This document shows, one piece after another, positions 18,365-26,275 of a stretch of DNA of 64,000 nt (the stretch's first letter is position 1; each line of letters begins with the position of its first letter). The notes under the pieces were generated by a model, which was given only the letters and a program-made list of their open reading frames with translations, was not told where the DNA came from and did no database searches. The position numbers and the translations under genes were made by a program. The DNA comes from Ignavibacteria bacterium (GTDB lineage: Bacteria > Bacteroidota > Ignavibacteria > Ignavibacteriales > Ignavibacteriaceae): NCBI GenBank assembly GCA_017302895.1, contig JAFLBV010000003.1, positions 259,115-323,114 on the forward strand, written 5' to 3'.

Positions 18365-19900
18365 TTGATCTTTATCCACGGAGTTTTTCTGAAACACCTT
18401 TCACTTCTTTTGGTTTTTTGCCTTACTGCTACCGCTTTCCCTCAGTTAACAGCAAAAATTATGACATGGAACACCCTCAACTACCCGGGTTCAACGGGTG
18501 CGATAAGAAATCCTCACTTCAGAGCTGTAATTTCTGCGGCTGATCCAGATATTCTTGTTGCGGGCGAACTGGGCTCCACTACTGATTTTAACACTTTCCG
18601 TGATTCTGTTATAAAAAAAGTTTCAACCGGGTATCAAGCCGGTGCGTTTATCGATGGCCCTGATTCGGATCATGCGATATTTTTTAAGTCATCGAAATTC
18701 AATTTCATTTCAAATACTCCAATTAAAACGGAACTAAGGGATATCAGCCAGTTTATAGTGACTACGACCACGACTCTCGATACTCTGATTATTTACGCCG
18801 TTCATTTGAAGGCAAGCGATACACAAGCCGATAGAGATCAAAGAGCCAGGGAAGTGGACAGTCTGAGAAAAGTGACAGACAGACTTCACGCCGGAGCAAA
18901 TTTTATTGTGCTGGGGGATTTTAATTTCTATGGCTCTACTGAACCTGCATATATTAAATTGCTAAGCACTGCGACGAGCGGTTATTTTATCGATTACCTG
19001 AAGGACTCGATGTCGGGCACCTGGAACAATGCAAACTTTGCGAGATATCATACACAGTCTCCAAGAACAAGATCTTTCGGAGGTGGTGCCACAGGAGGTA
19101 TGGACGACAGATTTGACCTGATTTTGATGAGTCAAAAGGCTAAAGATTTTGGGGGCGTCAGTTTTGTTCCGGGTTCATATATCGCTTACGGAAATGACGG
19201 TAACCACTTTAATGACTCTATTAACAGGACTCCGAATACTGCGGTGGGTCAGATAGTTGCGGACGGCATTCATTATGCTTCTGACCACATCCCCGTGATG
19301 GCGAGTTTCCTTTTTGACACTCCATTGCCGGTAGAACTTGTATCGTTTACAGGAAAAAGATCGAATGACGGAGTCACATTGAAATGGCAGACTGCAACGG
19401 AAATTAATAATCTCGGTTTCGATGTGCAGAGGTCGGAGAATAATAAAGAGTGGCGGAACATCGGATTTGTTGAAGGGCACAACACAAGCAGTTCTCCAAA
19501 ATATTATGAGTTTACAGACCGGACGAACTACAACGGGAGTCTCTACTACAGATTACGACAAAATGACAACGATGGAACAAAGGAATATTCGAATGTGGTA
19601 GAAATTTCCACCAGCCTGCCGGCAGGATTTTCTCTCAATCAAAACTACCCCAATCCATTTTTCTCAGGCAGCAGTGATGCTCAAACGAATATTGATTTTG
19701 AGATACCATCAGCAGGGAATGTGGTTGTGACAATTTACGATATTCTCGGAAGGGAAGTGACGACACTTCTCGAAAAATCCCTTGAAGCCGGAAACTATTC
19801 GGTGAAATTTAATCCGCAAAATTTACCTGCGGGGAATTACATCTACAAACTCAACTGGAACAGCCTGACACTGACCGGGAAAATGATCTGTCTGCCGTAG
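18365..19900 (+). CDS. Secreted endonuclease/exonuclease/phosphatase-fold protein with T9SS sorting domain
   Basis: Protein of about 511 residues. A hydrophobic signal peptide (LSLLLVFCLTATAFPQ) precedes an EEP domain: KIMTWNTLNYPG near 32, FIVLGDFNFYG near 180 and YASDHIPVMASF near 303 match the metal and catalytic motifs of this phosphoesterase fold. Then come the linker LPVELVSFTGKR, a fibronectin-like segment, and a type IX secretion sorting domain with NQNYPNPFFS and a C-terminal beta domain. It is probably exported through the outer membrane and acts on extracellular nucleic acids or phosphoesters; the substrate is not shown. No ATG is available. A TTG at 18365 is used, but a start nearer the signal peptide is possible because GGAG occurs at 18380-18383. 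Confidence 0.85.
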   Translation: MIFIHGVFLKHLSLLLVFCLTATAFPQLTAKIMTWNTLNYPGSTGAIRNPHFRAVISAADPDILVAGELGSTTDFNTFRDSVIKKVSTGYQAGAFIDGPDSDHAIFFKSSKFNFISNTPIKTELRDISQFIVTTTTTLDTLIIYAVHLKASDTQADRDQRAREVDSLRKVTDRLHAGANFIVLGDFNFYGSTEPAYIKLLSTATSGYFIDYLKDSMSGTWNNANFARYHTQSPRTRSFGGGATGGMDDRFDLILMSQKAKDFGGVSFVPGSYIAYGNDGNHFNDSINRTPNTAVGQIVADGIHYASDHIPVMASFLFDTPLPVELVSFTGKRSNDGVTLKWQTATEINNLGFDVQRSENNKEWRNIGFVEGHNTSSSPKYYEFTDRTNYNGSLYYRLRQNDNDGTKEYSNVVEISTSLPAGFSLNQNYPNPFFSGSSDAQTNIDFEIPSAGNVVVTIYDILGREVTTLLEKSLEAGNYSVKFNPQNLPAGNYIYKLNWNSLTLTGKMICLP

Positions 19901-19904
19901 GAGG

Positions 19905-20369
19905 CTATTTCCCCTTTACCACAGTCTTTTTTTCCTGAAGCGTACGGATGTATTTTTCGTAAATTTCTTTCATTCCTGCGAAGATATCGAGATGCTCTCT
20001 GTAAACTGATTCCAGGGTTTTGAATGTATATCCAAGATCAGCGGGACAGATTGGCTTTGACTCAGCCAAAATACCGGCGACCCCTCCGAATTCCGTTTCA
20101 TGTCTCGTCAGAAATGCATCGAGACCCTCGACAACACCGGCAATTCTTAATTTAAATTGTTCAATATCGAAGAGAAGTTTTTTCTTTAGTGGCTCCTTCT
20201 CATCGCCCTGCAAATAAGAGAGTCTGTTTATGTCCAGCTCGAGTTCATCAAATTTTGATATAAACTCCGAATCATATTCTGCCAGTCTGTTTCGAAGACT
20301 GAGAAGTTCATCCACTGTTTTTTTTAATTGTTCTTTTAACTCCCGTAATTCTTCAACACTCTCCGGCAT
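19905..20369 (-). CDS. Small charged coiled-coil protein, function unknown
   Basis: Protein of 154 residues that I do not recognise. The first half is rich in Leu, Glu and Lys in heptad-like spacing (SVEELRELKEQLKKTVDEL), predicted coiled coil. No membrane segment or signal peptide is seen. The ATG at 20369 is preferred over a TTG at 20396, because AGGAG lies about seven bases before it on the minus strand. It converges on the secreted phosphoesterase gene with four bases between stops, and its promoter would lie in the heptamer-repeat gap towards tnaA. Confidence 0.7.
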   Translation of the reverse strand: MPESVEELRELKEQLKKTVDELLSLRNRLAEYDSEFISKFDELELDINRLSYLQGDEKEPLKKKLLFDIEQFKLRIAGVVEGLDAFLTRHETEFGGVAGILAESKPICPADLGYTFKTLESVYREHLDIFAGMKEIYEKYIRTLQEKKTVVKGK

Positions 20370-20454
20370 CCAAAAACTCCTGAGGAAATTTGTCAATAAT
20401 TAGCATTACCAATTTAGCACTCAAAATTTAATCTGACAACATTTATTGTACTTT

Positions 20455-20520
20455 TCATCCTTCAACCCTCAGCCCTCACCTTTCAACCATCATCCTTCAA
20501 CCCTCAACCGTCAAACTTCA
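20455..20520. repeat. Degenerate 7-bp tandem repeat, TCAACCC type
   Basis: Nine consecutive heptamers in exact 7-base register starting at 20455: TCATCCT, TCAACCC, TCAGCCC, TCACCTT, TCAACCA, TCATCCT, TCAACCC, TCAACCG, TCAAACT, then TCA. They lie in the gap between the coiled-coil gene and tnaA; the rest of that 195-base gap shows only AT-rich promoter-like sequence. The same unit recurs at 30074-30094. Confidence 0.85.
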
Positions 20521-20591
20521 ATATTTTTTTCATTGAGATTCCAGAAATTTTCATCATTTTTGATCACATATTTTTATATCTTAAGAAGAAA

Positions 20592-21971
20592 ATGCAAATG
20601 AGAACAATAATAGAACCATTTAAAATAAAAGCAGTTGAGCCAATCAGATTTACAACAAAAGAAGAACGGACTCAAATCCTGAAAAATGCCGGATATAACC
20701 CCTTTTCAATACATGCAGATGATGTGTTGATTGACCTGCTTACGGACAGCGGCACTTCCGCGATGAGTTCGGAACAATGGGCCGGTATAATGCTCGGTGA
20801 CGAGTCTTATGCAGGATCAAAAAGTTTTTACAAGTTTGACTCTGCTGTGAAGAAAATCACCGGTCTGAAAAATGTGATCCCGACACATCAGGGAAGAGCC
20901 TCGGAAAAGATACTTTTCACAGTGCTGGGAGGAAAAGGGAAATATTTCTGCAGCAATACGCATTTTGATACCACTCGTGCGAATGTTGAATATTCAGGGG
21001 CTGAGGCTGTTGACTTTATGACAGAAATCGGAAAACATCCTGAAATGAAAGCCGACTTTAAAGGGAATATGGATATTGTTGCTTTGGAGGCTTTTATCAA
21101 AAAGACCGGCGCGGAGAACATCCCCCTCGTTTTGATGACTGTAACCAACAACTCAGGCGGCGGTCAACCTGTCTCGATGCAGAACATCAAAGAGACAAAG
21201 GCTATTTGTACCAAGTACGGCATTCCATTCTTTCTTGATGCATGCCGGTTTGCAGAAAATGCGTATTTCATAAAGAAGCGTGAAAAGGGTTACGAGAATA
21301 AAACACCCCTTGAGATTGCTCAGGAGATGTTTTCTTATGCCGATGGCTGCACAATGAGTGCGAAAAAAGATGCGTTTGCAAACATTGGCGGATTCCTCGC
21401 GATGAACGATGACAGTCTTGCAATGTCATGCAGAAACCTGCTTATAGTTACTGAGGGATTCACAACTTACGGTGGACTTGCAGGCAGAGATCTTGAAGCA
21501 ATCGCTCAGGGACTTGTTGAAATCCTTGACGAACATTATCTCGAGTACAGAATAAGGTGCGTGGAATATCTCGGGGAAAAACTCGTAAAAAATGATGTGC
21601 CGATACTCGAACCACCGGGAGGACACGCAATTTACCTCGACGCAATCAGATTTGCACCACACATTCCGCAGTACCGGTTCCCGGGACAATCCATTGTCTG
21701 CGAGCTGTATCTCGAAGGCGGAATCAGAGCATGTGAGATTGGAAGTGTAATGTTTGGTAAAGAACTTCCCGACGGGACACACATCTCACCTGCAATGGAA
21801 CTTGTAAGAATGGCAATTCCCCGAAGAGTTTACACCCAAAGTCATTTCGACTACATGATTGAGGTGATAATTGATGTGTTCAAGAGAAGATCTGAACTTC
21901 GCGGTATGAAAATCACGGAACAGGCTCCGATGTTGAGACACTTCACAGCGAAATTTGATTATGTGGATTAG
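20592..21971 (+). CDS. tnaA: Tryptophanase (tryptophanase/tyrosine phenol-lyase family)
   Basis: Protein of 459 residues, a PLP enzyme of beta-elimination. Recognisable motifs are IPTHQGRASE, NNSGGGQPVSM, FLDACRFAENAYF, and SAKKDAFANIGGFL with the PLP lysine near residue 258. The C-terminus LRHFTAKFDY keeps the histidine found in tryptophanases at a place where tyrosine phenol-lyases have Phe (RFFTARF), and CEIGSVMFG is also closer to tryptophanase. I therefore favour cleavage of L-tryptophan to indole, pyruvate and ammonia, with tyrosine phenol-lyase as the alternative. It overlaps the next gene by 11 bases and so heads an operon of unusual partners (DUF4905, AMMECR1, MEMO1). No TnaC-like leader peptide is evident upstream. 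Confidence 0.85.
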   Translation: MQMRTIIEPFKIKAVEPIRFTTKEERTQILKNAGYNPFSIHADDVLIDLLTDSGTSAMSSEQWAGIMLGDESYAGSKSFYKFDSAVKKITGLKNVIPTHQGRASEKILFTVLGGKGKYFCSNTHFDTTRANVEYSGAEAVDFMTEIGKHPEMKADFKGNMDIVALEAFIKKTGAENIPLVLMTVTNNSGGGQPVSMQNIKETKAICTKYGIPFFLDACRFAENAYFIKKREKGYENKTPLEIAQEMFSYADGCTMSAKKDAFANIGGFLAMNDDSLAMSCRNLLIVTEGFTTYGGLAGRDLEAIAQGLVEILDEHYLEYRIRCVEYLGEKLVKNDVPILEPPGGHAIYLDAIRFAPHIPQYRFPGQSIVCELYLEGGIRACEIGSVMFGKELPDGTHISPAMELVRMAIPRRVYTQSHFDYMIEVIIDVFKRRSELRGMKITEQAPMLRHFTAKFDYVD

Positions 21972-22791
21972 TAAACAACTCAAACTAAGGCAAAAATTCG
22001 ATTTTGAATATAAGGTCTGGAGGCTGATGCTTTCCGAACCTGACCACCTGCTCGTTGAGGAGCGTGATGCCGACAAAAGGGAAGCTTTCTACCATGTCTT
22101 TGAGCTTTCCACGGGAAGGACTTTGCTTAACAAGTTCTGCACTCCTGAAAAATTCTGGAGTGGTGTTGAAGTATTTAAAGGTAAAAGGATACTTTTTCAC
22201 AGTTACAGATCACAAGGACTCCCCTTTCACAAAGGGATTTTCTGCTACGATATCGAAAAACAATCTTATTTGTGGCAGGAACCTGATCTCGCTTTTTTAC
22301 TGAATAACGAACGGGGCGTTTTTGCATTCAGACAGAAGTTTGAATCGCAGGAGTATTTCCTGTTGGACAAGGACACCGGGCAAATAATTGATGAACTTGG
22401 CGAAGACAGTGCCCCGATTAATCAGATGATAACTGAAGCCGCTGAAAAAGAATCTTTTGATCAGTTTATTTACCCTGAAAACTTCAACCTCTCCAAATAT
22501 AACGACGGCGGATATATTGAGAAACTGATGCCAGAAGGAACCATTGTAGAAGTTTCGGAAATATTTGCGAAGGACTCTCTCATCTTTCTGAATACCCACC
22601 GGGGCAGCCGGGAGAAGGGTTTCCTGAATGAGTTGCTGGTAGTCGACAGTGAAAAAAAGAAAGTGATCAAAAAAGAGGTTCTCAACAGCAGAACGGAGAA
22701 TCTCATAGCCGAAAGTTGCTTTATTTACAAGAATCTTCTCTTTTTGATTATCAACAAAAAGAGTATTGAGATTCGGGAGATAAAAACATGA
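21961..22791 (+). CDS. DUF4905 family protein
   Basis: Protein of 276 residues without a known function; it resembles DUF4905, a family seen mainly in Bacteroidota. Repeated short beta segments (RILFHSYRSQGLPFHKGIFCYD, YFLLDKDTGQIIDE, LLVVDSEKKKVIKKEV) suggest a beta-propeller-like fold. There is no signal peptide. The ATG at 21961 lies inside the tnaA stop region; a TTG six bases earlier is less likely. The stop overlaps the AMMECR1 start as ATGA. Conserved clustering with AMMECR1 would be worth testing; here it is an observation of one genome. Confidence 0.7.
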   Translation: MWISKQLKLRQKFDFEYKVWRLMLSEPDHLLVEERDADKREAFYHVFELSTGRTLLNKFCTPEKFWSGVEVFKGKRILFHSYRSQGLPFHKGIFCYDIEKQSYLWQEPDLAFLLNNERGVFAFRQKFESQEYFLLDKDTGQIIDELGEDSAPINQMITEAAEKESFDQFIYPENFNLSKYNDGGYIEKLMPEGTIVEVSEIFAKDSLIFLNTHRGSREKGFLNELLVVDSEKKKVIKKEVLNSRTENLIAESCFIYKNLLFLIINKKSIEIREIKT

Positions 22792-23339
22792 CACTTGAAG
22801 AAAAAAAACTGCTGCTAAGGGGAGCAAGAAATGCCATTGAACACTCGCTCGGTCTCACTAAAGAAACAATTCAACTGCCGGCAAACGGGGTGTTCGACAC
22901 GATGAGCGGATGTTTTGTCACATTGCACAAGCACGGTGACTTGCGAGGTTGCATCGGCTTCATCAAAGGCGTGGAACCTTTGCATAAAACGATAAAGGAA
23001 GCTGCGCTTTTGGCTGCAAGGGAAGATCCAAGATTCCCTCCCGTTACCGCACATGAATGGAGGCACATCGCGATAGAGATATCGGTGCTTTCACCTCCGT
23101 TTGACATGCCCGATTATGACAGCATTGTTCTCGGTACCCACGGTGTGATTATTCGTGAAGGATACAGAAGCGCCCTTTTCCTGCCACAGGTACCAATCGA
23201 GCATAACATGGATAAGGATGAGTTTCTAACCGAACTTTGTAAAAAAGCAGGACTTCCACCACGGCTCTGGACGCAAAAACAACTGAAAATGCAGGCTTTT
23301 ACAGCGGAAGTCTTCTCAGAGGAGGAAATTTATGGCTGA
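22788..23339 (+). CDS. AMMECR1 family protein (AmmeMemoRadiSam system protein A)
   Basis: Protein of 183 residues with the AMMECR1 signature HGDLRGCIGFI near residues 46-56 and AAREDPRFPPVTAHEW near 74-89. The family is conserved from archaea to humans; the molecular function is not established. In many prokaryotes it occurs with MEMO1 and a radical SAM protein as the AmmeMemoRadiSam set, thought to modify some substrate. MEMO1 follows directly with an 8-base overlap; the radical SAM member is not seen in this window. The start overlaps the DUF4905 stop. Confidence 0.92.
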   Translation: MTLEEKKLLLRGARNAIEHSLGLTKETIQLPANGVFDTMSGCFVTLHKHGDLRGCIGFIKGVEPLHKTIKEAALLAAREDPRFPPVTAHEWRHIAIEISVLSPPFDMPDYDSIVLGTHGVIIREGYRSALFLPQVPIEHNMDKDEFLTELCKKAGLPPRLWTQKQLKMQAFTAEVFSEEEIYG

Positions 23340-24156
23340 AATAAGAAAACCCGCAGTTGCAGGAATGTTTTATCCTGCAACACCTGAAAAGCTTGAACGA
23401 CAAATGACCCGTCTGTTTAGTGAAGTGCCGCCTTCGCCAGTGAAAGAGGAATTTATACCCGGAATCATTGCTCCGCATGCAGGGTATATGTACTCCGGTC
23501 TGACGGCTGCTTATGCCTACAAAAACATAGCGGACAAAAAATACACAAAGGTAATTATCCTCTCTCCAAGCCACCGGGAATATTTCGGCGGAATTTCAAT
23601 CTATGATGGTGATGCTTACGAAACTCCTTTGGGCAGGATAAGTGTCGATCAAAATATTGCGCAAAAGATGACCGGCACTTCCCCAAGAATCATGAGAAGC
23701 AAAGCCGGGCACAGGGACGAGCACGGAGTTGAAGTGCATCTCCCCTTTTTACAGCAAATTTACGGTAACGATTTTGAGTTTGTTCCTGTCGTCATGGGTG
23801 ATCAGTCACATGCAAATATCAATGAACTCTCCAAAGCCGTCCTTGAGGTGATGGATGATGACACCCTCGTGGTTGCCTCGAGCGACCTTTCACATTTTTA
23901 TTCCAAACCCGTTGCGCATAAACTTGACTCTGTGATCGCTGACCGTATTGTTGAGTACAACCCTGAAGCTTTGGAAGAAGATCTCGAGAGACAGATAACA
24001 CATGCCTGTGGTGGCGGTCTCGTAGTCGCACTCATGAAAGCTACAAAAAGAGCCGGAGTAAAACATTCGCTTCTGCTCCACCGTTCCGATTCAGGTGATG
24101 TTTCAGGCGACAACACTTCCGTTGTCGGGTACCTCTCGGCAGCATTTTATAATTGA
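23332..24156 (+). CDS. MEMO1 family protein (AmmeMemoRadiSam system protein B)
   Basis: Protein of 274 residues. Family motifs are complete: AGMFYPATPEKLERQM, IIAPHAGYMYSGLTAAYAY, ILSPSHREYF, DEHGVEVHLPFLQ and VASSDLSHFY. The conserved His, Asp and Cys positions resemble the metal site of extradiol dioxygenase-like folds; MEMO1 has been linked to copper or iron binding in eukaryotes, and no bacterial reaction is established. The ATG overlaps the AMMECR1 gene, so the two are translationally coupled. Confidence 0.92.
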   Translation: MAEIRKPAVAGMFYPATPEKLERQMTRLFSEVPPSPVKEEFIPGIIAPHAGYMYSGLTAAYAYKNIADKKYTKVIILSPSHREYFGGISIYDGDAYETPLGRISVDQNIAQKMTGTSPRIMRSKAGHRDEHGVEVHLPFLQQIYGNDFEFVPVVMGDQSHANINELSKAVLEVMDDDTLVVASSDLSHFYSKPVAHKLDSVIADRIVEYNPEALEEDLERQITHACGGGLVVALMKATKRAGVKHSLLLHRSDSGDVSGDNTSVVGYLSAAFYN

Positions 24157-24184
24157 TTATGAAAAAATAAGTTAGAGGCAATTA

Positions 24185-25057
24185 TTGGAGTTTGATGTCG
24201 CTTTTGTAGGAACGGGAAGAGCAGCGTGGTCTTTGGCTGATGCTTTGGTTGATGTCGGGCATTCTGTTCGTTTTGCCTCCAACAGATCGGAAGAACCACT
24301 TCAGAAATTTGCTGAAGAGTTCATGGTGGATAGAGTCTCCACAGATATAAAGGAAATTGCAAAATACGCCTCGAAATTTCAGTTGTGTGTAATTTCTGTT
24401 CCAGATTCTGCCATCAAAGAAGTGGCTGATACACTCGCTACACTTCCCCTGGACTTCAAGAAGTGTCTCTTCATACACCTTTCGGGCTCGAAAACCTCCG
24501 AAGAACTTTCTTCCCTGAAGAAGAAGGGGGCAATGACGGGTTCGTTTCACATACCGCAAAGTTTTCCTTCAAGAAGCCGGGTCTCTCTGTGGGATTTGCC
24601 TGTTTGCATAGAAGCATCCACGGATAATGCTGAAAAATTCATGAAGCAGATTGCGAAAAAACTTGAACTGAAGCCCTTCTTCATAAAAGCTGAATTGAAA
24701 GTTTATTATCACCTGGCTGCTGTTTTTGCATCAAATTTCTTCCCGGCAATTATCGCAGACTCCATAACCATGTTCGAACTGGCAGGGGGCAATAAAAAAG
24801 ACTATTTTAAGATATTTAGTCCGATTATTGAAACCACAATAGAAAACATTCTTGCAAAAGGACCGGAAAATGCCGTCTCGGGGGTAATTCCCCGGAAAGA
24901 TTATGATACACTTCAAAAGCATCTCGATGCCCTCGACAGTGACGAACGGACTCGTCAGCAACTTTTAACATATATACGCCTCTCCGAAGTAACAGCGAAA
25001 ATGCTCGGGATCAATATTGAAATTACGATCTCAAAAAACGAGGAAACCGGGAAGTGA
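24185..25057 (+). CDS. Rossmann-fold protein with DUF2520 domain
   Basis: Protein of 290 residues. The N-terminus FDVAFVGTGRAAWSLADAL is a dinucleotide-binding Rossmann motif, and the C-terminal half (VYYHLAAVFASNFFPAI and after) matches DUF2520, an all-helical domain like those of 6-phosphogluconate dehydrogenase relatives. Proteins of this architecture are common in Bacteroidota and Chlorobi and have no assigned substrate. The start is a TTG at 24185, supported by GAGG at 24175-24178; no ATG precedes the Rossmann motif. It lies 28 bases after MEMO1 and six bases before the first glycosyltransferase, so it may bridge the two regions transcriptionally. Confidence 0.8.
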   Translation: MEFDVAFVGTGRAAWSLADALVDVGHSVRFASNRSEEPLQKFAEEFMVDRVSTDIKEIAKYASKFQLCVISVPDSAIKEVADTLATLPLDFKKCLFIHLSGSKTSEELSSLKKKGAMTGSFHIPQSFPSRSRVSLWDLPVCIEASTDNAEKFMKQIAKKLELKPFFIKAELKVYYHLAAVFASNFFPAIIADSITMFELAGGNKKDYFKIFSPIIETTIENILAKGPENAVSGVIPRKDYDTLQKHLDALDSDERTRQQLLTYIRLSEVTAKMLGINIEITISKNEETGK

Positions 25058-25063
25058 GTAGTT

Positions 25064-26275
25064 TTGTCGGGTAAAGTGAAGGTAAAGTACATCTTCCCTG
25101 TCTCATTTCCCGAGGGTGGTGGTGGGACGGCAATGACTCTTCAGAATGCAAAGGCAATCCAAGCCGCAGGTTTCGATGTTGAAGTTTTAATTCCCCGTTC
25201 GACTGAGAGGAAAGGCGATACCCGTAATCAGAATAGAGAAGGTGTCTATCAGGGAATTACATTCAGGTATCTGGTTAAATCTGTGGTGCGACCTGCCACC
25301 CTCACCGGGAGATATCTAAACTTCATAGCCGGACTAGCAAATCTGTTTGTTTATCTCAAAGCAGAAAACGAGGATTCACGATTGGGTCCTGTCATTATTA
25401 AAGGACCCCTTGATGGGATCACACTTTTTTTATATGTTTTGGTTGTAAAACTTATAGGTTTGAAATGCATTTATAATTTCGATGACTTCCCTGATTACAT
25501 TCTCTTTCCGGGTAAGTACGCAAAGCTTGAAAAGTTCATATCAGAAAAAATCTCCTTCAAACTTCTTGACGGATTCATCGTAATCTCGACGGCACTAAGA
25601 GATTTTGTAAGAAGTGCCGCTTTAGATTCAAAGCCGGTTTACTTGCTCCCAATGACGGTTGACCCGATGAGATTTGATTCCATCGACAACTCCATCTCTA
25701 CTCCAGAAAATTACATTTTATATACCGGATTCGATTTTAATCCGGGAGGCCAATTTTCTTCAAAAGACGGACTCCTAGGTCTAATCACCGCATTCTCAAA
25801 GATCGCAGGCAAGTTCCCCGGATTGATGCTGGTAATAATAGGGGAGAACAACCCAATTTATCACGATCATGTGAAACGACTTGGGGTTGAAGGAAGAGTG
25901 GAGTTTCTTGGTTTGAGAAGCAGGAATGAAGTGTCTAACTACCAAAAAAATGCCAGGCTGCTGGTGCTTCCGCGTCCTTGGAGTAAACAGGCAGAGGGAG
26001 GCTTTTCCTCAAAACTTGGTGAATACCTTCTCACCGGGAATCCGGTTTTGCTTACTTCAGTTGGTGATGCAACTCTATATCTGGAAGACATGAAGGATGC
26101 GTGTTTCGCCATCCCGGGTGATGATGAAGATTTTCGCGTTAAAATGGAGTTCTTACTTCAGAACGAATCTGTTGCAACAGAAATTGGCTCAAATGGAAGG
26201 AAAGCCGCACTCGAGAAGTTTAATCACATAATTGAGGGAAAGAAACTCGCACCGTTTCTGATGTCATTCAGATGA
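25064..26275 (+). CDS. Glycosyltransferase, GT4-like (GT-B fold)
   Basis: Protein of 403 residues. It has the two-domain GT-B pattern: an N-terminal acceptor domain starting with FPEGGGGTAMTLQNAKAIQ, and a C-terminal nucleotide-sugar domain with YTGFDFNPGG, VEFLGLRSRNEV and the donor-site GFSSKLGEYLLTGNPVL near residues 309-325. It probably transfers a sugar to a lipid-linked intermediate on the cytoplasmic side of the membrane. The start is a TTG at 25064. The last 12 bases overlap the end of the convergent glycosyltransferase gene, an unusual tail-to-tail overlap. Donor and acceptor cannot be read from sequence. Confidence 0.85.
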   Translation: MSGKVKVKYIFPVSFPEGGGGTAMTLQNAKAIQAAGFDVEVLIPRSTERKGDTRNQNREGVYQGITFRYLVKSVVRPATLTGRYLNFIAGLANLFVYLKAENEDSRLGPVIIKGPLDGITLFLYVLVVKLIGLKCIYNFDDFPDYILFPGKYAKLEKFISEKISFKLLDGFIVISTALRDFVRSAALDSKPVYLLPMTVDPMRFDSIDNSISTPENYILYTGFDFNPGGQFSSKDGLLGLITAFSKIAGKFPGLMLVIIGENNPIYHDHVKRLGVEGRVEFLGLRSRNEVSNYQKNARLLVLPRPWSKQAEGGFSSKLGEYLLTGNPVLLTSVGDATLYLEDMKDACFAIPGDDEDFRVKMEFLLQNESVATEIGSNGRKAALEKFNHIIEGKKLAPFLMSFR

